64,000 nucleotides of DNA, taken from the NCBI RefSeq assembly GCF_001889405.1, contig NZ_CP017921.1, positions 1,564,057 to 1,628,056 on the forward strand, written 5' to 3'. Of this stretch, positions 36,525 to 45,060 are shown one piece after another. Every line of letters starts with the position of its first letter. Within the stretch, counting starts at the first letter, position 1. Origin of the DNA: Methanohalophilus halophilus (GTDB lineage Archaea; Halobacteriota; Methanosarcinia; Methanosarcinales; Methanosarcinaceae). The notes beneath the pieces are model-generated. The model saw only the letters and a list, made by a program, of their open reading frames with translations. It was not told the origin of the DNA and did no database searches. Position numbers and translations under genes: made by a program.

Positions 36525-36812
36525 TAGACGTGCAGATCTGAATCTGATTGAAAGAGATGTTAGGGATACACAGGACTTCATCCGTACAGAAACTTATGCT
36601 CTAAGGCTTAAGCCTGCAGGGGCCAGGAAGGTTACAGAGGAAGTTAATAAATGGCTGAATAAACGTGCTAAATACAGGAAGCTTCGTGTAATACAAATAT
36701 ATCCTTAGAGACCCATCCGGAGCATAAGTTTGATGGTGAGATTGGTATTCTTGAGAGGAAACATATTGGTATTGATGGATTTGTGTATATCGGCAAAGAG
36801 GTAATGATATAA
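36525..36812 (+). pseudogene. Cas1 remnant with a second Cas1-linked tail fragment (relic 4)
   Basis: Residues corresponding to LNLIERDVRDTQDFIRTETY and ALRLKPAGARKVTEEVNKWL are in frame up to about 36687 and are close to the minus-strand Cas1 at 52.4 kb. The frame then runs into unrelated sequence and stops. Directly after it, 36713-36812 encodes HPEHKFDGEIGILERKHIGI, which resembles the start of the fragment at 58763 (QPETKFEGDTRIHNRKYIDI). It is a composite relic, not an intact gene. The 36813-37059 gap beyond it shows nothing recognisable. Confidence 0.7.
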
Positions 36813-37059
36813 TCGATTGACAAAACACCTTCATTCTCTTTGTGTTTTTATGGGAAAATCACACAGGGACTTCTTTTAAGAAAATAATGTATTAGTGGTA
36901 ATTAGAGGTAAGGGTTTCTACAGAACCGAAAAGTTGTGGTATCAAAAAAAACCAGATATCCCTATATATAAGGGAGAAGAAAATAATTCCAGAAGGGGGG
37001 AATCCTCCCGGGGAAACACAATTGATAATTATTGGAACAGGTACATCCCCACTTTAATT

Positions 37060-37767
37060 TCAGAATGTCGTATCTTTGTAGATTTCAATACCATTCCCTG
37101 AAACAGTAAGTATGTGAGGATCCATACTGTGAGACGTTGCTCTCATTTTCTTTACCTGTATGTACCTCTGGGATGAATTATCCTTTGTTTTAATCATCAT
37201 ATCTATAATGCCATCTGACAGATAACCTTCCATGCCACTTGACTGTTGGGTCTGGCCAATGATATCATATGTTTCAAATACAACGAACGTTGTTATATTT
37301 TCTCTTCTCAGGGGTTCGAAAAGATGAAACAGTTGTTTTCTGAGTTTGGTTGGTTCTGTGTCCATCAAAGAGTAAAGTGCACCGAGAGAATCGATCCCCA
37401 GGCAGGTAAACTTATCTCTTTTTTTTTCTTTGTATTTCATTATATTATTGCCGATAACTTCCATAAGGTCCTCATTTCCAGACGCCTCTTCAAATTTCAA
37501 CCTGTAATCACTATAGTCTGAAATAAAAAGCCTGTCTGAAAGTTTCAGTCCCATACTATCCATATTTCTCAGATGACTCGCCTTGCTTTCTTCAAGGGTA
37601 ATATAAACACCATATTCCTCACTGTTTTCCAGGTAATTGGATAGGAAGGAAAAAGTCAAACCTGATTTTAAAGTTCCTGGGGGACCAGTCACCAAAATTA
37701 TGCTACCCCTTGGAATATCATTGTTAAAAATATTGTTTAATCCTTGTACCGTATCAATAAATCTCAT
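37060..37767 (-). CDS. KaiC-like RecA-superfamily ATPase
   Basis: A 235-residue single RecA-fold ATPase with Walker A GPPGTLKSGLT at about residue 28, a Glu pair in YITLEESKASH, and Walker B TCLGIDSLGALY. This is the archaeal KaiC-like/FlaH-related group used as ATP-dependent signal or regulatory proteins. A Thr replaces a Gly in the Walker A loop (PGTLKS), as in several family members. The ATG overlaps the stop of the CheF-like gene (ATGA), so it is the third gene of a signalling operon with the DUF835 response regulator. Confidence 0.85.
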   Translation of the reverse strand: MRFIDTVQGLNNIFNNDIPRGSIILVTGPPGTLKSGLTFSFLSNYLENSEEYGVYITLEESKASHLRNMDSMGLKLSDRLFISDYSDYRLKFEEASGNEDLMEVIGNNIMKYKEKKRDKFTCLGIDSLGALYSLMDTEPTKLRKQLFHLFEPLRRENITTFVVFETYDIIGQTQQSSGMEGYLSDGIIDMMIKTKDNSSQRYIQVKKMRATSHSMDPHILTVSGNGIEIYKDTTF

Positions 37768-38951
37768 TGGATACCACCTATTTTTTCAAGAAGTTTCTTT
37801 CTTTCACTTTCTCGATTCAGATCTTTTTGTTTTGAGCTATGTTTAATATAAGAGGTGCTGCTATTATTAATTTTACTGATTTGTAAATTTAGTTTATCAA
37901 ATCCGGATGAAAGCAGGGTATTATCAAAACCAATATATCCACCATTTTTAAGGTTGTTGATCATTCCATTAAGTCTTTGCAGGGGAATAGCAAGCCTTGT
38001 TGCAATTTTTTCTTCATCTGTGTTTCCTGTGTACAAGAAAGAAAGTATCCTGTAATAGGGTTCACAGGTTCTTTCAAGTGCAATATATATGGCAGAAAGT
38101 AGTACCCTATCCTTCGAATGCAGATTTATTTTGGTTTCCATTGCCGTATAAATAGTCAAATTCTGTGTATTTTCATTCATTTCACCCATCTTTACAGATT
38201 GTATTTCCACAGGAATGAAAGCAAATAAATCACTATTGCTTACATTCCCCGATACAAAAGAGCCATTCCGACTATGTTCAATCCATACGTTTCCTTCAGT
38301 TAATTTGCCGGATACGCATGTTTTTTCCGGGTCACCATCTGGAAAATCAGACTCTTTGTTTGTCTGTGTATGTTCCCCAAAAAATTCATTAATATAGGTC
38401 ATACCACGGGGTTTTAGGTTGGCAGATTCATCAATAAAACCCATTGATATTAATTGCTTTAACAATTTCTTGACAAGAAGTTCTTTGTTATCAAACATAG
38501 TTGCCAGCATTTTCGTACGATTTATTCCTTTTGCCAGCAGTAATAGCATCTTCAGGTGTTCATTATTGAGTTCCTGCAGAATTGCATCCTTTTGGAGACC
38601 TACTTCTTTATTAAAATAATGGCGTATTGCAGTAATTGACTCTTCCTCAGCCGCAAAAACAAGACTGGTAGTGATATAGCGAGAACTGAAAAAAGATTTC
38701 TTCTGGTAATCAATAGCAATACTTTCCGGTGCGTCACACGTTGCTTTTACTTTGTTTAAAAAAGTAGGAGGCAATTTTCTACCAACAATTTCAATTGCTT
38801 TTGTCGGTATAAGTTCCCATCCGTCTGTTGAAGGGAGCCAAATTCCTTTATCGTCAAAAGTTACCGTGCCGTGTTTCCAATTAAGATCATTTGATCCAAG
38901 CACAGTAAGCATTTGAGGTACATCGGGAAGGAAATAAGCATCTGTTTCCAT
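37764..38951 (-). CDS. CheF-like archaeal signalling protein
   Basis: A 395-residue cytoplasmic protein. The N-terminal half (1-145) reads like the beta-rich CheF (DUF439) fold, including WKHGTVTFDDKGIWLPSTDG and SRYITTSLVFAAEE. A middle winged-helix (LNNEHLKMLLLLAKGINRTK, about 155-205) is followed by a second similar copy in the C-terminus. CheF links chemotaxis proteins to the archaellum switch in haloarchaea. No archaellum or che genes are nearby, so it may be a CheF-derived adaptor for another output. It is translationally coupled to the KaiC-like gene. The family call is moderate; the domain pattern is the only evidence. Confidence 0.5.
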   Translation of the reverse strand: METDAYFLPDVPQMLTVLGSNDLNWKHGTVTFDDKGIWLPSTDGWELIPTKAIEIVGRKLPPTFLNKVKATCDAPESIAIDYQKKSFFSSRYITTSLVFAAEEESITAIRHYFNKEVGLQKDAILQELNNEHLKMLLLLAKGINRTKMLATMFDNKELLVKKLLKQLISMGFIDESANLKPRGMTYINEFFGEHTQTNKESDFPDGDPEKTCVSGKLTEGNVWIEHSRNGSFVSGNVSNSDLFAFIPVEIQSVKMGEMNENTQNLTIYTAMETKINLHSKDRVLLSAIYIALERTCEPYYRILSFLYTGNTDEEKIATRLAIPLQRLNGMINNLKNGGYIGFDNTLLSSGFDKLNLQISKINNSSTSYIKHSSKQKDLNRESERKKLLEKIGGIQ

Positions 38952-38980
38952 TATTGGCCCTTTTTAAATTATTACATCTA

Positions 38981-40276
38981 TCACTGTGACAATTGAATAT
39001 TTTCAATTGTATCAAGCGGTAACTTTCTCATCCATCTTTTAAACAAATGATATTCTTTTTGCTCCATTGTATGAGGGTCAATTTGGATGATCAATTTGGA
39101 TGATGAGGCCATGATACTATCATTTATTTGTTCAATTAATTTAATAATAGAACGGAAATCATTTTCCAGTATCAGATATTCAAGCCCATCAATAAATATA
39201 AGACCATTTTCCACCTTTTCAATAAAATTTGTTATTGTAGGATGGATCTTGAATATTTCTGAAGGTTCGATAACAGGGTCTGTACTATTTTGATTTTTAG
39301 TCAGCCATATGAGAGGTGTTTTATACAGATCATAGCTTTTTCTAATGTGGTCAGGATTCATTCTGGAGATACAAAGTCCATGATACCCACTTTTGACAAA
39401 ACATGAAAATGCATCATAACCTGTCTTGAAATCTTCATTATCAACGATATATGAATATCCATTTTCAATCGAATTAAGCTCCAATCTGACGTCTTCATCA
39501 TATTCTTTTTCAGTCAATGGAGTAATGAACAATCCTTTAAGCTTTTTCAGGTCTTGTATAGTGACTATCATTCCTGTGCCGGATTCTTCATCTTCCACCA
39601 GTGATGTCGAAACATTCATTGAAACTGATTTGCCACTTTTTTGTAAAAACTCAAGCGTAAAATCATTTTTATCTTCCATTCTCAGGATTGAATCATCGTT
39701 AAGTATTGCGGAAATATTTTTCCCCAGAATCTCTTCTTCATCATAATCAAGCAAACGTATTGCACTCTTATTGGTATTAAGTATATTTCTATTTCCATCA
39801 AGGTAGAGAATTGCAATTGGGGATGTTTTGATTAGTTTATCAAGATGATCGCGGTATTTTTGAGCCTTGTTCTTGTCCCTTATAATGGTATCTCGCTGGT
39901 GTTTGATACGTAGAAGGGACTTTACCCTTATTTGAATTTCAAGCATATCCACAGGTTTAGCCAAAAAATCATCTGCCCCTGAGTCAATGCTTTTTTGAAG
40001 ATTTTCTCTTTTTGAAAGGGCAGTTACAAGTATAACCGGTATATATTTGGTATCAGGATTGGATTTTAACTTGCTGCAAACCTCAAAACCACTAATGTCG
40101 GGCATCAAGACATCAAGTAGTATGAGGTCAATGCTTTCATTGGCTTTTTCAAGTGCTTCAGTACCATTGGAAGCAAATACCAAACTATATTCATCTTCCA
40201 TATAAGATTCCATCAGATCCAGATTGGATTCATCATCATCGACTATTAATATGGTTGATTGAACATTACCCGTCAT
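38981..40276 (-). CDS. Response regulator with PAS and DUF835 domains
   Basis: A 431-residue protein. The receiver domain (1-125) has the acidic pocket DDDE and phosphoacceptor Asp55 in LILLDVLMPD; Lys in LAKPVD completes the site. A PAS domain spans about 150-260. The C-terminal DUF835 domain (275-420) shows its signature GYHGLCISRMNPDHIRKSYD, PLIWLTKN and IFIDGLEYLI. DUF835 is an archaeal output module of unknown action, often linked to kinases. GGGGAGTATA precedes the ATG. It heads the operon with the CheF-like and KaiC-like genes, and is divergent from the large kinase. Confidence 0.9.
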   Translation of the reverse strand: MTGNVQSTILIVDDDESNLDLMESYMEDEYSLVFASNGTEALEKANESIDLILLDVLMPDISGFEVCSKLKSNPDTKYIPVILVTALSKRENLQKSIDSGADDFLAKPVDMLEIQIRVKSLLRIKHQRDTIIRDKNKAQKYRDHLDKLIKTSPIAILYLDGNRNILNTNKSAIRLLDYDEEEILGKNISAILNDDSILRMEDKNDFTLEFLQKSGKSVSMNVSTSLVEDEESGTGMIVTIQDLKKLKGLFITPLTEKEYDEDVRLELNSIENGYSYIVDNEDFKTGYDAFSCFVKSGYHGLCISRMNPDHIRKSYDLYKTPLIWLTKNQNSTDPVIEPSEIFKIHPTITNFIEKVENGLIFIDGLEYLILENDFRSIIKLIEQINDSIMASSSKLIIQIDPHTMEQKEYHLFKRWMRKLPLDTIENIQLSQ

Positions 40277-40658
40277 TATACTCCCCGGTATGATAATAGT
40301 AATTAATAAAAATATCTTTTTTAACCTATATAAGTTTTATTAGATCTTATTTTATAATTAACGAGGCAATCAAATTAGATTTTCGCTTTAAAAATGTAAC
40401 TCTTTTTTCATTATCAATTAGCATTGCATGAGAGTAGTTTATGCATTATCTTTATATACTAGAAAATGTACATTTGCAATTTTGGGATGGAAAATAGGGC
40501 AGGCAGTTGCCCATAAGGATTTGATTGTGACATACTAATTATCAATAGCAAATATTGAATGAGCCAGTCTGTGTTAACATTGAATAGGTTCTTCATGGTC
40601 TATACATTTATATAATGGGAGATATAATATTATATAAATTGACTTTTTGGAGCATAAC

Positions 40659-43600
40659 TTGATTCCACATAAAAAATCTTCTATTGATACAGAATTGTTT
40701 GACCTATGGGAAGATAATATTGCAATAATCTCTCCAGATGGTACGATTATTTACACGAATAAAAGCTGGAAGCAATTTGCTCAAAATAATGATCTGGACC
40801 CATTACAATGTAGTGAAGGTACCAATTACCTGCAAATATGTGATGAAGCTACAGGAGAATATTCAAGTGAATCTTCCATTGCAGCAGAAGGTATAAGGGA
40901 TGTAATATCTGGGAAAAAAAGTATAGTTAAACTTGAATATCCCTGTCACAGTCCTGATGAAAATCGCTGGTTTTTACTAAAAATTACTCCTCTTTCAAAA
41001 ACGTATCCTACGGATGTTTTTTTACAGCATATAGATATCACTGAGAGGAAAGAAGCTGAATTGCTGGCAAAGAAAGAACAAAGGCAGTTAAAAAAAGCAC
41101 AATCTATCGGGAATATGGGGAGCTGGCAATTTAATCTCAATACCGGTACAATAACTATTTCCGAAGAATCACACAGAATATATGGACTCGAGATTGGTAA
41201 AATTTATACCATCAAAGAAATTCAAAAATTTCCTCTTCCTGAATACAGGTCAATGTTAGATGATGCACTGGAGAAACTTGTAAATGGGGAACGGGAGTAC
41301 GATGTTGAATTCAAAATAAAAAGGCCCAGTGATGGTTGTATTGTCGATATACATTCTGTTGCAGAGTATGATTCGCAAGAAAATACTGTAACAGGTATTA
41401 TTCAGGACATAACAGAGATCAAGAAATCTGAAGCACAAATCCTAAAAAATGAACAAGAACTTGATGCGATCTATCAAAACGCTCCCGTTATAATGATGCT
41501 GGTGGATAAAGAAAGACGAGTTCGCAAAATAAATGATTCAGGAGCTAAGTTTGCAGGCGAATATCCAGATGAACTTATTGGAATGCGGGGTGGTGAAGCT
41601 TTAAGATGTATTCATCATCTTGATGATCCAAAAGGTTGTGGATTCGGACCTTTCTGTGATGAATGTACTGTTCGAAACACAGTAATGGATACTTTTGCTA
41701 CGGGTCAATCCCATAAAATGGTAGAAGCTACCCTTCCTTTTTTAATAGAAGGTAAAAAGAAAGAATTGACATTTCTCCTTTCGACATCCCTCATTCATTT
41801 TATGAAGGGACCAATGGTTCTGGTTAGCATTCTGGATATTACCGCACGTAAAGAAAGTGAAGATGAAATAAAAAAACTCACCGAAGAATATCAAACGGTG
41901 TTCCAGGGTACACAGGATGCAATGTTTTTGATGGAGGTAAGCGATAACAATACATTCCGCTATATACGTAACAACCGAGCGCACCAGATTTCCACTGGGT
42001 TTACTTTAGCTTATTTCAGAGGCAAAACTCCTCAGGAACTTGCAGGAAAGAAAACAGGTGATCAACTTTCTGCCAATTACAAGCGATGTGTCGATTCAAA
42101 AGACACTGTTTCATATGAGGAAACACTGGAGTTTCCAGCAGGTACAAGGACGTGGCATGTCACATTGACACCGATTTTTCAAAACAATGAAGTCCGCTAT
42201 ATTGTAGGTTCAAGGCAAGACATTACTGAACGTAAAGAAGCTGAAAATGCATTAATACAAAGTGAAGCGAAATTCAAGAGTTATATTATACAGGCCCCAG
42301 ATGGCATTTTTATTACTGATATAAATGGTTATTATGTAGATGTCAACCCTGCTGCCTGCGAAATGACAGGTTATTCAGAGGATGAATTACTTGGAATGAA
42401 TCTACTGGATATACTGCCTCATGATATCCATGAATATGCAATTAGTAAGTTTGAAGATTCAAAAAATAAAGGAAAAATTGATATTGAAATCCCATATTTG
42501 ACTAAAGAGGGAGACAGAAGGTGGTGGAGAATTACCGCTGCTGCTTTATCCGAAAACAGGGTAATTGGTTTTGTAAAAGATATAACCAATCAAAAAGATA
42601 CAGAATCAGCTCTCTCTGAAGCATTAACTAATTCCCAACAGAGAGAAAAAGAAATTACTGAACTTTTGAATTCTACCACTGCTATTCTGGAAATTGACGA
42701 TTTCGAGGTAGTGGCACGTCATATATTTGATGCATGTGCAAGGGTCATAGGTGCAAAAGCAGGTTATGTGGCCCTATTATCAGATACAGGTGAAGAAAAT
42801 GAACTCCTGTTTCTGGAAGACGGAGGCATGCCGTGTTCTGTTGATCCTGATTTGCCCATGCCAGTTAGGGGTTTGCGAGCCGAAGCATATGAGACAGGTG
42901 AAGTGGTTTATGAGAATGACTTCATGGCAAGTGAATGGGTCAAATATATGCCCGAGGGTCACATGGTTTTGCCAAACGTTCTTTTCTCTCCATTAAATGT
43001 AGAGGGCAAAACAGTAGGTATACTGGGATTTGCCTATAAAGACGGTGATTTCACAGAGCATGACGCCTGGCTTGCAAAAACGTTTGGTGAATATGCTGCT
43101 ATAGCCCTGAGAAACAGCCACAATTTTGAATTATTGGAAAAAAGTGAGCAGCGTTACAGGTCTATCTTTGAGACAGCTGCAAACCTGATAACTTCTGTAG
43201 ATTCAAATGGTATAATTGTGGATTGTAATAACCAGGTAAAACAGGTCCTTGGTTATGATAAAGGTGAGATAATCGGCCATCCCATGTCAAAAACAATTCA
43301 TCCTGATTATCACGACAAAGCTTTTGCCTCTCTTAAGGAAATCCTTGAAAGTGGATATTCTAATGATAAAGAGTATAAGATGGTCAAAAAGAACGGTGAA
43401 ATTATTGATGTACTCATAAATTCGTCAGGCATCAATAAAAGTGCTGAAGGATATGAAAGAACAAACTGTATCATCAGTGATATAACTGAAAGCAAGGAAA
43501 ATGTAAGAAGAATCAATTATTTGACTTCGATACTTAAATCTTTACGTAATGTAAATCAGCTTATAGTAACAGAACAAGATCCCATAAATTTGATTCAGGG

Positions 43601-44771
43601 AATCTGTGATAACCTTACTGAAAATCAGGGATACTATAATGTCTGGATAAGTCTTCTGGACCAGTATCAAAATCCTATAGTTGTTAGGCAATCAGGGATT
43701 GAAAACGGCTTTGATTTGCTTCTCTCTCAATTAAGAAATAAAGGTTTACCATATTGTGCCCGAAAGGCTTTAAAAGAAAATCAGATTTTTGTGATTGACA
43801 CACCTTCAGAAAAATGTACTGCTTGTCTTGTGGAAGATAAATGTAAACAATCCATAAGATTTGTATCAAAGTTTGAATACGCCAATAAAACCTATGGTAT
43901 TATTTCAGCTGCAGTGCCTTACAAATATGCTTATGATGAAGAAGTAATGAGTTTATTTAAAGAGGTTGTTGGAGATATATCATTTGCTTTGTATAGTCTC
44001 GAGCTGGAAGCAAATCGGCAAAAGGCAGAAGAAGCATTATTGGAGAGTAAAATTGTGGCTGAAGAGGCCAATCGTACTAAATCAGAATTCCTTGCTAATA
44101 TGAGTCATGAATTACGTACTCCACTCAATTCGGTTCTTGGTTTTTCCCAGATATTGGAAAAGAATCCATCTAATCATCTGGATGATAATGAATTAAAATA
44201 TATAGGAAATGTTTATAGAAGTGGGAAGCATTTGTTGGGTTTGATCAATAATATTCTTGATATTTCAAAAGTTGAATCCGGTAATATGGATTATGTACCT
44301 GAAAATGTAAATTTTGCAGGAATAATTGATGATACTGTAGTATTGATTGAACCGATGGCAAACAAAAAAGAGATTTATTTAAATTACAATAACGAGTCTG
44401 GTAATATAAATCTACAAATAGACAGAATGAAATTCAAGGAAATTCTGTATAATTTGCTGAGCAATGCAATTAAATTCACACCTGCAAAAGGTGAAGTATT
44501 CATTAAATCCAAAATTATAGATGACCATATTCAGGTCTCGGTTTCAGATACCGGAGTAGGTATACCGGAAGAAGAGTACCAGAGCATATTTGACCCCTTC
44601 AAACAGGCAGATTCTTCTTCAACACGAAAGTATGGCGGAACTGGCCTGGGGCTTGCTCTTGTGAAAAAATATGTGGAAATGCATGGTGGAGATATTTGGA
44701 TTGAAAGTGAAGTTGGAAAGGGTAGTACCTTTACTTTTACAATCCCTCTAAAAGGAGATGAGCAGGAATAA
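40659..44771 (+). CDS. Multi-PAS/GAF hybrid sensor histidine kinase (1370 aa)
   Basis: A soluble kinase with no transmembrane helix. In order: PAS (about 10-130), PAS (140-260), a cysteine-rich PAS (265-400, with KGCGFGPFCDECTVR), PAS (405-535), PAS (540-655), GAF (670-830), PAS (840-955), and a second GAF (960-1125) with CTACLVEDKC. HisKA follows with His1150 in NMSHELRTPLN, then HATPase with [19 protein letters not shown]. Cys-bearing GAF domains in related Methanosarcina kinases (MsmS) hold haem, so a redox or gas signal is plausible. The TTG start at 40659 is preferred, as GGAG lies 6 nt before it. The 40277-40658 gap contains a likely promoter (TTTATATACT, near 40450). Confidence 0.9.
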   Translation: MIPHKKSSIDTELFDLWEDNIAIISPDGTIIYTNKSWKQFAQNNDLDPLQCSEGTNYLQICDEATGEYSSESSIAAEGIRDVISGKKSIVKLEYPCHSPDENRWFLLKITPLSKTYPTDVFLQHIDITERKEAELLAKKEQRQLKKAQSIGNMGSWQFNLNTGTITISEESHRIYGLEIGKIYTIKEIQKFPLPEYRSMLDDALEKLVNGEREYDVEFKIKRPSDGCIVDIHSVAEYDSQENTVTGIIQDITEIKKSEAQILKNEQELDAIYQNAPVIMMLVDKERRVRKINDSGAKFAGEYPDELIGMRGGEALRCIHHLDDPKGCGFGPFCDECTVRNTVMDTFATGQSHKMVEATLPFLIEGKKKELTFLLSTSLIHFMKGPMVLVSILDITARKESEDEIKKLTEEYQTVFQGTQDAMFLMEVSDNNTFRYIRNNRAHQISTGFTLAYFRGKTPQELAGKKTGDQLSANYKRCVDSKDTVSYEETLEFPAGTRTWHVTLTPIFQNNEVRYIVGSRQDITERKEAENALIQSEAKFKSYIIQAPDGIFITDINGYYVDVNPAACEMTGYSEDELLGMNLLDILPHDIHEYAISKFEDSKNKGKIDIEIPYLTKEGDRRWWRITAAALSENRVIGFVKDITNQKDTESALSEALTNSQQREKEITELLNSTTAILEIDDFEVVARHIFDACARVIGAKAGYVALLSDTGEENELLFLEDGGMPCSVDPDLPMPVRGLRAEAYETGEVVYENDFMASEWVKYMPEGHMVLPNVLFSPLNVEGKTVGILGFAYKDGDFTEHDAWLAKTFGEYAAIALRNSHNFELLEKSEQRYRSIFETAANLITSVDSNGIIVDCNNQVKQVLGYDKGEIIGHPMSKTIHPDYHDKAFASLKEILESGYSNDKEYKMVKKNGEIIDVLINSSGINKSAEGYERTNCIISDITESKENVRRINYLTSILKSLRNVNQLIVTEQDPINLIQGICDNLTENQGYYNVWISLLDQYQNPIVVRQSGIENGFDLLLSQLRNKGLPYCARKALKENQIFVIDTPSEKCTACLVEDKCKQSIRFVSKFEYANKTYGIISAAVPYKYAYDEEVMSLFKEVVGDISFALYSLELEANRQKAEEALLESKIVAEEANRTKSEFLANMSHELRTPLNSVLGFSQILEKNPSNHLDDNELKYIGNVYRSGKHLLGLINNILDISKVESGNMDYVPENVNFAGIIDDTVVLIEPMANKKEIYLNYNNESGNINLQIDRMKFKEILYNLLSNAIKFTPAKGEVFIKSKIIDDHIQVSVSDTGVGIPEEEYQSIFDPFKQADSSSTRKYGGTGLGLALVKKYVEMHGGDIWIESEVGKGSTFTFTIPLKGDEQE

Positions 44772-44778
44772 TCCTGCT
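44761..44778 (+). terminator. Palindrome across the kinase stop codon
   Basis: AGCAGGA and TCCTGCT pair around ATAA; the TAA stop of the kinase is in the loop. It is followed by TTATTTTC, so it could be a terminator or mRNA 3'-end structure. The same palindrome and the next 40 bases are repeated after the second kinase at 47816. Confidence 0.45.
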
Positions 44779-45060
44779 TATTTTCATGTATTCAGTATTT
44801 TTTGATATAATCAACTGGTATCAACCAGATCTCCATTTGCATCATAAAGACTTGCAGTATCTCCATCTTTTAGTGTCTATCTGCAACTTCACGGCAATGA
44901 ACACTACATTTATAAAATATTAAATTATATATAAGAGGTGTATAATAATTTATAGTGGCAATTACGTCCATTGATATGGTATAAATTATGCCTAATTTGG
45001 ATAGATGTGGCTGTTATCGCTGGAACTACGAATCATGGTCAAAAAGAGTGATGATAAATT

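Noticed and set aside
36421-36708. 95-residue frame read as a gene
   Set aside because: Its centre is a Cas1 piece entered from non-coding sequence; better annotated as part of a relic.
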